This document shows positions 17,172 through 23,865 of a stretch of 28,165 bases of DNA, piece after piece (positions within the stretch are counted from its first letter, which is position 1; each line of letters starts with the position of its first letter). Under the pieces are notes generated by a model. That model ran no database searches and was not told the origin of the DNA. It was given only the letters and a program-made list of their open reading frames with translations. The DNA comes from Marinosulfonomonas sp. PRT-SC04 (GTDB taxonomy: Bacteria > Pseudomonadota > Alphaproteobacteria > Rhodobacterales > Rhodobacteraceae), in the NCBI GenBank assembly GCA_001321835.1, contig JPUR01000122.1, forward strand, positions 1-28,165, in the 5' to 3' direction. Made by a program: the position numbers and the translations under genes.

Positions 17172-17402
17172 AATGTATTTATTTCCTGATGCTCGAATGA
17201 TTTCAAGGTTTTATATTTACACGCTGCTGATTTACGCTGCTCGGGCTCGGGCTGGTTGTGGTCAGATGGCTTAGGTAGGGCCTATGTTAGGTTAAGTGAA
17301 ACAGTTCTTTCGAAGCTGCACTATTTTGTGAAATCTAGAGCCTTACTTGGGCGGTATTAACGCAGCCGTCAACAGACTGAAACTCTGAGAAGGAGAGCCG
17401 AC
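17172..17402. promoter_or_regulatory. Divergent intergenic region lysR / flavin monooxygenase
   Basis: A 231-base AT-richer gap between divergent genes, expected to hold both promoters and LysR binding sites. I see a near-tandem repeat of ACGCTGCT (17221-17228 and 17234-17241) and a strong ribosome binding site AGGAGA (17391-17396) six bases before the FMO start. No single T-N11-A site stands out enough to name. Confidence 0.4.
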
Positions 17403-18668
17403 ATGACGATTGAAAAAGTAGACACGCTGGTGGTTGGCGGTGGTCAGGCCGGTGTCGCGATGAGCGAACATTTGAGCAATGGCGGGGTCTCGCATGTGGT
17501 TCTAGAGCGCAGCCGGATTGCCGAGAGGTGGCGCAGTGAACGCTGGGATTCATTGGTGGCCAATGGTCCGGCATGGCATGATCGTTTTCCGAATATGGAG
17601 TTCGCGGGGGCCGGTCCGGATGATTTTGTCACCAAGGAGGAGGTCGCCGATTATTTGGTCGCCTATGCTGAAATGAACAATGCGCCGATCCGCACTGGGG
17701 TCGATGTTCTTAAGGTAACGAGGCGCGAGACGGGGGCTGGTTTTTTGGTTGAGACATCCGCAGGGCTGTTTGAAGCCAACAATATTGTGGCCGCGACGGG
17801 CCCGTTTCAGCGGCCAGTTATTCCGGCGGTTGCACCCACCGACGCGGGGCTGATGCAGATCCATTCTAGTGCGTATCGCAATCCTGATCAGCTGCCAAAA
17901 GGCGCGGTTTTGGTGATTGGGGCGGGGTCTTCTGGGGCGCAAATTGCGGAAGAGCTGATGCGTTCCGGCAAGCAGGTTTATTTGTCTGTTGGCTCGCACG
18001 ATCGCCCGCCGCGCAGCTATCGTGGTCGTGATTTTGTCTGGTGGCTTGGGGTGCTGGGCAAGTGGGATGATGAGGCCGTTGAGGTTGGCAAAGAGCATGT
18101 CACCATCGCGGTTAGTGGGGCGCGCGGCGGTCATACTGTCGACTTTCGGCGCTTTGCAAATGCGGGGATGATGCTTGTTGGCCTGACCAAATCCTTCAAG
18201 GATGGCGTGGTCAGTTTTATGCCTGATTTGGCCGATAACCTTGCGCAGGGGGATGCGAATTATCTGTCTCTGTTGGACGCTGCCGATGCTTATAGTGAGC
18301 GCATGGGGCTTGATTTGCCAGAAGAACCTGAGGCACGTGATGTCCAACCAGACCCTGATTGTGTGACCAATCCTGTGCTTGAATTGGATATGGCCAAAGC
18401 CGATATCACCTCGATTATTTGGGCGACTGGATTTGCCACCGATTACAGCTGGCTACAAGTTGATGTGTTGGATCAGGCCGGAAAACCCAAGCATCAGCGC
18501 GGTGTGACGACAGAGCCGGGGGTGTATTTCCTCGGGTTGCCATGGCAGTCGCGGCGCGGATCGCCGTTTATTTGGGGGGTCTGGCATGATGCCAAACATG
18601 TTGCCGATCACATGGCCACGCAACGCAAATACCTAGCATATCGCGGCGCATCAGACGTCAAAGAGTGA
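17403..18668 (+). CDS. Flavin-containing monooxygenase / NAD(P)-binding oxidoreductase (CzcO-like)
   Basis: A 421-residue two-dinucleotide-binding flavoprotein. The FAD Rossmann motif is VVGGGQAG at residues 10-17, and a second one for NAD(P)H is VIGAGSSGAQIAEEL at about 171-185. An HSSAYRNP motif just before the second site corresponds to the family's FMO-like identifying sequence. ATGFATDYSWL near residue 340 is the conserved C-terminal FAD motif. It would oxygenate a nucleophilic N or S atom, or act as a Baeyer-Villiger-type enzyme. It heads a unit with RidA-like and DUF1028 genes, 231 bases from a divergent LysR gene. The substrate is unknown; a nitrogen-containing compound is an inference from the neighbours. 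Confidence 0.83.
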   Translation: MTIEKVDTLVVGGGQAGVAMSEHLSNGGVSHVVLERSRIAERWRSERWDSLVANGPAWHDRFPNMEFAGAGPDDFVTKEEVADYLVAYAEMNNAPIRTGVDVLKVTRRETGAGFLVETSAGLFEANNIVAATGPFQRPVIPAVAPTDAGLMQIHSSAYRNPDQLPKGAVLVIGAGSSGAQIAEELMRSGKQVYLSVGSHDRPPRSYRGRDFVWWLGVLGKWDDEAVEVGKEHVTIAVSGARGGHTVDFRRFANAGMMLVGLTKSFKDGVVSFMPDLADNLAQGDANYLSLLDAADAYSERMGLDLPEEPEARDVQPDPDCVTNPVLELDMAKADITSIIWATGFATDYSWLQVDVLDQAGKPKHQRGVTTEPGVYFLGLPWQSRRGSPFIWGVWHDAKHVADHMATQRKYLAYRGASDVKE

Positions 18669-18742
18669 GCGGCACAATACTCTAGATATTTCCAAACCAG
18701 CCAGATAATTTAGTCCTAAAGTGACATGAAAAGGAAGCCAAA

Positions 18743-19171
18743 ATGGCGCATACCAGAATTCGTAAATTCAACACCAAAGAGACCTATCCAGAGCAGGATC
18801 TGGATAATGATCTGTGTCAGGCCGTGGTCACGCAGGGCGGCAAAACCGTGTATCTTCGCGGCCAATGCCCGCAAAATCTGGATGACGCGGTCAACATCGG
18901 CAGCCATGATCCGGTTGAGCAAACCCACAAGGTGATGCAGAACATCAAGCAGCTGATCGAGGAGGCCGGTGGCACCATGCAAGATCTGGTTAAGGTCGTG
19001 GTTTACATCACCGATGTGCGCCACCGCGAGGCCGTGTACCGCACCATGGGCGAATACATCAAAGGCGTGTATCCGGTTTCAACTGGGTTGGTTGTGCAGG
19101 CTTTGGCGCGGCCAGATTGGTTGGTCGAAATTGATGCAACCGCAGTGATCTCCGCAGTGATTTCGGAGTAG
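18743..19171 (+). CDS. RidA/YjgF-family protein lacking the catalytic arginine
   Basis: A 142-residue protein of the trimeric YjgF/YER057c/UK114 fold. Recognisable segments are VYLRGQCPQN in the N-terminal half, VMQNIKQLIEEAGG (the conserved helix), DLVKVVVYITD and the terminal VEIDATAVI. RidA enzymes deaminate reactive enamine/imine intermediates using an arginine (R105 in E. coli RidA, in PARSCV). The aligned segment here is PVSTGLVV, with serine instead of arginine. It therefore belongs to the Rid groups that lack that residue and probably does not have classic imine deaminase activity. AAGGAA precedes the start. The gene is 74 bases after the FMO gene and six bases before DUF1028. Confidence 0.85.
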   Translation: MAHTRIRKFNTKETYPEQDLDNDLCQAVVTQGGKTVYLRGQCPQNLDDAVNIGSHDPVEQTHKVMQNIKQLIEEAGGTMQDLVKVVVYITDVRHREAVYRTMGEYIKGVYPVSTGLVVQALARPDWLVEIDATAVISAVISE

Positions 19172-19177
19172 GTTGAT

Positions 19178-19852
19178 ATGACATTTTCCTTGGTTGCCCG
19201 CTGTGAAAAGACCGGCATGTTTGGCATGGCGATTGCCTCGTCTTCGCCCGCTGTGGCGGCGCGTTGCGCGTTTGCGCGGGCCGGTGTTGGGGCGGTTGCC
19301 TCGCAAAACGTAACGGACCCGTCATTGGGGCCATTGACGTTGGATTTGATGGCGGGCGGCATGTCGGCCACAGACGCCATTGCCGCGGTTGTCGAGCGCA
19401 GTAAATTCATCGAATACCGGCAGGTTTTGGCAGTGGATAAAATCGGTGGAACCGCGATCCATTCCGGCCCAAATTCACTGGGTATCTGGACGCAGACCTC
19501 TGCTGAAAACGTTGCCTCGGGTGGCAATCTTTTGGCCAATGACAGCGTGCCGCAAGCGATTGTCGATGCATATTTATCAACCGAAGGTCACATCGGGGAT
19601 CGGTTGATCGCAGCGATGCGTGCCGCGCTGGTGGCCGGCGGTGAGGCGGGGCCGGTGCATTCTGCTGGAATGAAAATTGTCGATAAGGTCAGCTGGCCAG
19701 TGGCCGATTTGCGCTGCGACTGGACCGAGGCTTGCCCGATAGAAAACATCGCCACGGCGTGGGAGATTTATAAGCCGCAGCTCGACGCCTATACCCAGCG
19801 CGCGTTGGATCCACGCGAAGCGCCGTCTTATGGCGTTCCGGGCGATACATAA
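19178..19852 (+). CDS. DUF1028 domain-containing protein (Ntn-hydrolase-like)
   Basis: A 224-residue protein of the DUF1028 family. The opening MTFSLVARCEKTG, then GMAIASSSPAVAARCAFARAGVGAV, is the family hallmark, and GGNLLAND lies in its middle part. The family has a fold related to Ntn hydrolases, but no reaction is firmly established to my knowledge. It has no signal peptide and should be cytoplasmic. GGAG before the start lies at the end of the RidA-like gene, so the two are co-translated. The neighbours suggest a hydrolytic step, for example cleavage of an amide or lactam, in a catabolic route that also needs an oxygenase. It converges on the dehydratase gene with only 21 bases between. 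Confidence 0.85.
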   Translation: MTFSLVARCEKTGMFGMAIASSSPAVAARCAFARAGVGAVASQNVTDPSLGPLTLDLMAGGMSATDAIAAVVERSKFIEYRQVLAVDKIGGTAIHSGPNSLGIWTQTSAENVASGGNLLANDSVPQAIVDAYLSTEGHIGDRLIAAMRAALVAGGEAGPVHSAGMKIVDKVSWPVADLRCDWTEACPIENIATAWEIYKPQLDAYTQRALDPREAPSYGVPGDT

Positions 19853-19873
19853 ACGTCGTTTCGGGAGGCTGTT

Positions 19874-20827
19874 CTAGCCAACCAACTGCATGAAACGGGC
19901 GCGACTGATGTTGGCTCCGCAGGCGATCAGGCCGACATTTTTGCCCTCAAGGCGGGATTTTAGCGGCCCGATTGCACCAGTGAGCGAGGCCGCACAGGCA
20001 GGCTCGACCATCAGTTTCAAGCTCTCGTTCATCACCCGCATGGTCTGGCGCAGATCGTCATCTGAAACGCGAATGATCTCGGTGACATTGGCGCGGGTCA
20101 TTTCATAGGAATACGGAAGTGCAGTTGGTGAGCCAAGACTGTCGGCAATTGTGTCAACCTTATCAATCGCTTCTGGTTTGCCGGACTGGAAGCTTTGATA
20201 CATGCTGTCAGCGCCAAACGGCTCAATCTCGGGGTTCAGCAGTTTCAACGCCGCCGCCATCCCCGAAATCAGCCCCCCACCGCCAACAGGCAGCACCACG
20301 ACCTCAAGATCGGGCACGTCGGCAAACAGCTCGGCGGCGCAGGTGGCAGCCCCCAGCGACATGTTATAGCCTTCGAACGGATGCACAATGCTGCGCCCCT
20401 CGGCCTCAGCGATCTCGTGCATTTTCGGAAACACCTCGATGATGCTGTCGCAGAGCACAAGCTCAGCTCCCAGCGCACGGCACCCATCAATGTGGATCGG
20501 ATCAGCGGGTTTCGGGATCGCGATTTTGGCCGAGGTGCCAGCGGCTTTTGCGGCCCAAGCCAGCGCCAATGCATGGTTTCCGCCTGACGCTGCGGTAACG
20601 CCAGCGGCGCGTTGCTCATTGGTGAGGGCCTCGACGGACAAAAGGTTTCCGCGCGCCTTGAACGAGCCTGCTTTTTGAAACAGCTCCATCTTCATGGTGA
20701 CGGTGGCACCGGTTGGCAGCAGGTCTTCAAGCCCAGTTTGGCGCAGGTCCAGAACGGGTGTACGGATGATCCGGCCCTTGATTTGTCGTTGGGCGGCTCT
20801 GATTGCATCAATGGTGATCTGTGTCAT
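19874..20827 (-). CDS. Threonine/serine dehydratase (PLP fold type II; EutB-like possible)
   Basis: A 317-residue PLP enzyme that eliminates water and ammonia from a beta-hydroxy amino acid. The PLP lysine is K57 in GSFKARGNLL, SGGNHALALAWAAK (81-94) is the substrate loop, and the phosphate-binding glycine loop is VGGGGLISGM (181-190). There is no C-terminal ACT domain, as in catabolic or specialised enzymes rather than biosynthetic IlvA. Threonine or serine is the default substrate; hydroxyectoine-pathway EutB or threo-hydroxyaspartate dehydratase are alternatives, but no other ectoine genes are present. The start at 20827 is one base after the gnd stop; an upstream in-frame extension would lie inside gnd. 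Confidence 0.83.
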   Translation of the reverse strand: MTQITIDAIRAAQRQIKGRIIRTPVLDLRQTGLEDLLPTGATVTMKMELFQKAGSFKARGNLLSVEALTNEQRAAGVTAASGGNHALALAWAAKAAGTSAKIAIPKPADPIHIDGCRALGAELVLCDSIIEVFPKMHEIAEAEGRSIVHPFEGYNMSLGAATCAAELFADVPDLEVVVLPVGGGGLISGMAAALKLLNPEIEPFGADSMYQSFQSGKPEAIDKVDTIADSLGSPTALPYSYEMTRANVTEIIRVSDDDLRQTMRVMNESLKLMVEPACAASLTGAIGPLKSRLEGKNVGLIACGANISRARFMQLVG

Positions 20828-20828
20828 A

Positions 20829-22232
20829 TTATGTGTTCCATGGGCCGTGATGTTTGCCGTCTTTATCGGTGCGTTTAAAGCCGTGTTTGCCAAAGAAATC
20901 GCGTTGGGCTTGGATTAAATTGGTGCTGCCACGGGCGGTGCGGATGCTGTCAAACCATGCCAGTGAGGCGGCCAAAGTCGGCACAGGAATACCGCTGCTG
21001 ATACCGGCCATGACCACGCGACGCAGGGGCGCGATTGTTGTTTCAAGGCGCGCGCGGATGGCGGGGGCGAGGATCAATTCATCTTGTGGTAAGTCACTGC
21101 GAAAGGCCACGGCCAGATCGTCCAGCAGGGAGGAGCGAATGATGCAACCCGCCCGCCAAATTTCGGCGATGCGTGGCATGTCGAGGGACCAATCGTACTC
21201 ATCAGAGGCGGCTTGCAACACGCGAAAACCTTGGGCGTGGCCAAGGATGCGTGCGGCCAAAAGCGCGGCTTCAAGGTCATCTGCGGTGGGCAAATCTATT
21301 GGGTCGGTGGCGGCGCTGAGCAGAGATTGCGCGGCGATGCGGGTGGCTTTTTCCGACGACCACGAGCGCGCGCCGACGGCGGCCTCAATGGCGCTGGCGG
21401 ATTGGCCCAGCTTTAGCGCTTCGATTGCAGTCCAGCGGCCAGTGCCTTTTTGGCCGGCCTGATCAACGATCAGATCAACCATAGCAGTGCCGGTTTCTGG
21501 GTCTACCGCTTGCAAAACCTTGCCAGATATTTCCACCAGATAGGAGTGCAGTGGGCCATCGTTCCAGCCGCTCAGCAGGTCGCCTATTTTGGCTGCGGGC
21601 CAATCGGCTCCGTCTCGGAGCAGCGCGTAAATTTCGGCAATTGCTTGCATATCAGCGTATTCAATGCCGTTGTGCACAGTTTTAACGAAGTGGCCTGCGC
21701 CATCTGGACCGAGGTGATCAACGCAAGGATCACCCTCAAATTTGGCCGAGATTGCTTGCAGGATTGGTTTGAGTTGGGTCCAGCTGTGCGCGCTGCCGCC
21801 GACCATCATCGAGGGGCCATGCCGCGCGCCGCTTTCGCCGCCCGAAACCCCCATGCCGACGAAATGCAGATCGTTACGGGCCATCGCAGCGCTGCGGCGG
21901 CGGGTGTCGTGGAAATTGGCGTTGCCGCCATCAATGATGGTGTCGCCCGGCTCGAGCAGCGGGGTGATGGTGTCGATCATCCCGTCCATCGGCTTGCCGG
22001 ATGGGATCATGAACAGGATCACGCGGGGGGTGCTTAGGCCCGTGACGAAATCGGCTAAATCGGCATGCGGCTGCAAGTTTTTCGCCAAGGCACCGGCTTC
22101 TTTGATGAAGGGTGCGATCCAGTCGGCCTCGCGGTTGGTCACCGCCACCTGAAAGCCATTGTCGGCCATATTCAGCGCCAAAGCGCTGCCCATTGTGCCC
22201 AGTCCGTAAACGCCAATTTGTGCTTTTGACAT
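20829..22232 (-). CDS. gnd: 6-phosphogluconate dehydrogenase, decarboxylating
   Basis: A 467-residue enzyme of the oxidative pentose phosphate pathway, converting 6-phosphogluconate and NADP to ribulose 5-phosphate, CO2 and NADPH. The nucleotide-binding GLGTMG is at residues 10-15, and N33-R34 after the second strand indicate NADP preference. The substrate site includes GVSGGESGARHGPSMM (128-143), and the catalytic region has K184, N188 and E191 in KTVHNGIEYADMQ. Length is normal for the long dimeric form. It lies three bases after the aminotransferase gene and one base before the dehydratase gene, a compact three-gene unit with no obvious common pathway. NADPH supply for biosynthesis is the likely role. 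Confidence 0.93.
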   Translation of the reverse strand: MSKAQIGVYGLGTMGSALALNMADNGFQVAVTNREADWIAPFIKEAGALAKNLQPHADLADFVTGLSTPRVILFMIPSGKPMDGMIDTITPLLEPGDTIIDGGNANFHDTRRRSAAMARNDLHFVGMGVSGGESGARHGPSMMVGGSAHSWTQLKPILQAISAKFEGDPCVDHLGPDGAGHFVKTVHNGIEYADMQAIAEIYALLRDGADWPAAKIGDLLSGWNDGPLHSYLVEISGKVLQAVDPETGTAMVDLIVDQAGQKGTGRWTAIEALKLGQSASAIEAAVGARSWSSEKATRIAAQSLLSAATDPIDLPTADDLEAALLAARILGHAQGFRVLQAASDEYDWSLDMPRIAEIWRAGCIIRSSLLDDLAVAFRSDLPQDELILAPAIRARLETTIAPLRRVVMAGISSGIPVPTLAASLAWFDSIRTARGSTNLIQAQRDFFGKHGFKRTDKDGKHHGPWNT

Positions 22233-22235
22233 GAT

Positions 22236-23351
22236 TTATCTCTTTTTGGTTTTGGCCGCGAGCAGGGCCTTGGGTAAGGTTTTTTCAAGCAGGTTTAAGT
22301 CTGCTTCCGTGCCTGCCGAAATGCGGATGCAGCGGTCTTGAGGGGCGACAAAGGGCATCCGAATAAAAATGCCAAGTGCGATCATTTCGGCGACGATGGC
22401 ACGGGCAAAATCGCCATCTGCACCGCAATCAATGGTCACGAAATTGGTCGCGGTGGGCAAGGGCGATAACCTGTTGTCGCGAGCGATTTGGCTGATCCGA
22501 GCGCAGGATTTTTTGACGTTTTTCAGGGTTTGTTGCAGGTAGGATTGGTCCTGCAACGCGGCCAAGGCACCGGCTTGTGATACGCGGCTCATGCCGAAAT
22601 GATCACGGACTTTGGCGAAGTTTCCGATCAGATCAGGGTGGCCAATCGCGGCCCCAACGCGGGCACCAGCCATGCCGTAAGCCTTTGAGAATGTGCGCAT
22701 TCTGATGACACGAGGATCACTGGCCTGCATCGGCGGCGCGGTGCCTTCTGGGGCAAATTCGACATAGGCCTCGTCCAGCACCAGCAGGCAGCCGTCGGGC
22801 ACGCGGTTGATCATATCGGCGATTACGTCAGCGTTGTGCCATGTGCCCATCGGGTTGTCTGGATTGGCGATGTAGATCAGCTTGGCGTTGACCTCGCGGG
22901 CCATTTTTATCAGGGCATTTGGGTCTTCGCGGTCGTCCTTAAACGGCACCTGCACCAATTCACCGCCAAAGCCGTTCACGTGGTAGTTGAAGGTCGGGTA
23001 TGCGCCCGCCGAGGTCACGACTTTGTCGCCTGCCGTCACGGTCATGCGCACCAATGAGCCAAGCAGCCCGTCGATGCCCGCGCCGATGACGATGTTGTCC
23101 ATGTTGACCCCGTGATGGGTGGCCAAAGCGCTGCGCAAATCATGGCTGGCGCTATCGCCGTACATCCATGTTTCAGGCACCGCGTTTTGCATGGCCTTGA
23201 TGGCATTGGGCGAGGTGCCAAAGACGTTTTCATTGGCACCGAGGCGGGCGTCAAACGCATGGCCACGGGCGCGTTCCTGCACTTCGGGACCAACGAACGG
23301 CACGGTGGAGGGGAGTGAGGCGATCATCGGGGTGTATCTGGGTCCAGTCAT
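22236..23351 (-). CDS. HisC-like PLP-dependent aminotransferase (class I/II)
   Basis: A 371-residue fold-type I aminotransferase similar to histidinol-phosphate aminotransferases. The PLP lysine is K223 in RTFSKAYGMAG, the asparagine is in NPDNPMGT (about 164-171), the aspartate is D193 in LVLDEAYVEFAPEG, and RMPF near the C terminus leads to the carboxylate-binding arginine region. The reading frame stays open 118 codons upstream, but that part is low-complexity and unlike the family; the start MTGPRYTPMI at 23351 gives the usual length. Its ribosome binding site is weak. A role in histidine synthesis is not certain, because such paralogs often act on other aromatic or imidazole amino acids. 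It is the first gene of the unit with gnd and the dehydratase. Confidence 0.83.
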   Translation of the reverse strand: MTGPRYTPMIASLPSTVPFVGPEVQERARGHAFDARLGANENVFGTSPNAIKAMQNAVPETWMYGDSASHDLRSALATHHGVNMDNIVIGAGIDGLLGSLVRMTVTAGDKVVTSAGAYPTFNYHVNGFGGELVQVPFKDDREDPNALIKMAREVNAKLIYIANPDNPMGTWHNADVIADMINRVPDGCLLVLDEAYVEFAPEGTAPPMQASDPRVIRMRTFSKAYGMAGARVGAAIGHPDLIGNFAKVRDHFGMSRVSQAGALAALQDQSYLQQTLKNVKKSCARISQIARDNRLSPLPTATNFVTIDCGADGDFARAIVAEMIALGIFIRMPFVAPQDRCIRISAGTEADLNLLEKTLPKALLAAKTKKR

Positions 23352-23454
23352 GTCGGATTGATTGCGCATTCTGACGGCTGCGACAAGGGGGCTGTTCAAA
23401 ATAGCCGCCCTAGGATTCATGTGAGAGCCATTCGCAACCAGCAGGAGGTGACAT

Positions 23455-23584
23455 ATGTCGATCGAGCTAACGCGTCGAGGATTTCTGGCCAGTACGGTGG
23501 CGGCGGCGGATTTTGACGCAGGTTTACGATAAGTCGCAGGGCATGATGCGGGCGGTTGAGTGGGGGGATTTGAGTCAGGACTGA
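23455..23584 (+). pseudogene. Remnant of a Tat-exported protein gene, internally deleted
   Basis: A near-ideal ribosome binding site (AGGAGG, 23443-23448) precedes an ATG at 23455, which encodes a twin-arginine signal start: MSIELTRRGFLASTVAAA. The frame then closes at 23532 after 25 residues. In the next frame an open stretch ending at 23584 reads LTQVYDKSQGMMRAVEWGD and looks like the C-terminal end of a protein. The simplest reading is that one exported protein gene lost nearly all of its middle and shifted frame. The family cannot be told from what remains. An alternative is that the 25-residue frame is a chance small gene. Confidence 0.5.
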
Positions 23585-23602
23585 TCGTCCTGACAAAGGG
23601 CA

Positions 23603-23635
23603 ACGCCTCGCCTCGCGGTTGGCAAAACGAGGCGT
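23603..23635. terminator. Hairpin after the Tat gene remnant
   Basis: ACGCCTCG (23603-23610) and CGAGGCGT (23628-23635) are perfect 8-bp inverted repeats with a 17-base loop, 19 bases after the remnant's end. It is followed by CTT only, so it may be the original terminator of the degraded gene or simply an mRNA-stabilising hairpin. Confidence 0.4.
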
Positions 23636-23750
23636 CTTCCAAATGGGCGGTCATCGGCGTCCCCGCCTGTACCGCTTTTGTAGGGTGCTCGATTTTGGTT
23701 TCCAAATGGTTGCCGTGTTTCCAGTTACACTATGATAAAGCATCAAAAAT

Positions 23751-23783
23751 CACCCACTCTTGGGGTGCGTTTTGTTTCGTTTT
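23751..23783 (+). terminator. Rho-independent terminator-like element
   Basis: CACCC (23751-23755) pairs with GGGTG (23763-23767) and is followed by a T-rich tail CGTTTTGTTTCGTTTT (23768-23783). An A-run before the stem can pair with the first T-run. The direction is plus strand, so it could end transcripts from the gene remnant, or shield valS from antisense transcription. Confidence 0.5.
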
Positions 23784-23801
23784 CAACTGGAAGCACGTAT
23801 G

Positions 23802-23851
23802 AATATCCGCGCCGCAGGCAAGAAAACTTTTATGTCTGCGGCGCGGATATT
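23802..23851 (-). terminator. Long perfect hairpin downstream of valS
   Basis: AATATCCGCGCCGCAG (23802-23817) and CTGCGGCGCGGATATT (23836-23851) are perfect 16-bp inverted repeats with an 18-base loop. The hairpin lies 14 bases beyond the valS stop codon, so it is well placed to end valS transcription. No T-tract follows on the minus strand (the next bases are CATACG), which makes it unusual as an intrinsic terminator. It might also pair with similar sequences as a small repeat element. Confidence 0.6.
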
Positions 23852-23865
23852 TGGGCCATTTGGAA

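Larger units (their letters stand above)
23352..23865. other. Gene-poor gap with gene remnant and several hairpins
   Basis: This 514-base gap between the aminotransferase and valS genes holds no intact gene. It contains the remains of a Tat-exported protein gene (23455-23584), an 8-bp hairpin (23603-23635), a terminator-like stem with T-rich tail (23751-23783) and a 16-bp perfect hairpin (23802-23851). An open plus-strand frame at 23560-23802 has no family features and I do not call it. Confidence 0.6.

Noticed and set aside
17219..17250. Tandem ACGCTGCT and GGGCT repeats in the lysR-FMO gap as a LysR binding site
   Set aside because: LysR sites are usually inverted T-N11-A motifs; these are short direct repeats and could be chance.
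19874..20827. Assignment of the dehydratase as part of an ectoine-use (eut/doe) cluster
   Set aside because: No EutC, EutD, EutE or DoeB/DoeD-type partners lie beside it, so EutB identity is only a possibility.
22236..23705. Long N-terminal extension (118 residues) of the HisC-like aminotransferase
   Set aside because: The extension is unlike the family, crosses the Tat gene remnant on the other strand, and the family start fits MTGPRYTPMI at 23351.
23560..23802. Plus-strand frame of 80 codons in the gap before valS as a small gene
   Set aside because: It has no ribosome binding site, crosses two hairpins and a terminator-like element and shows no recognisable motif.
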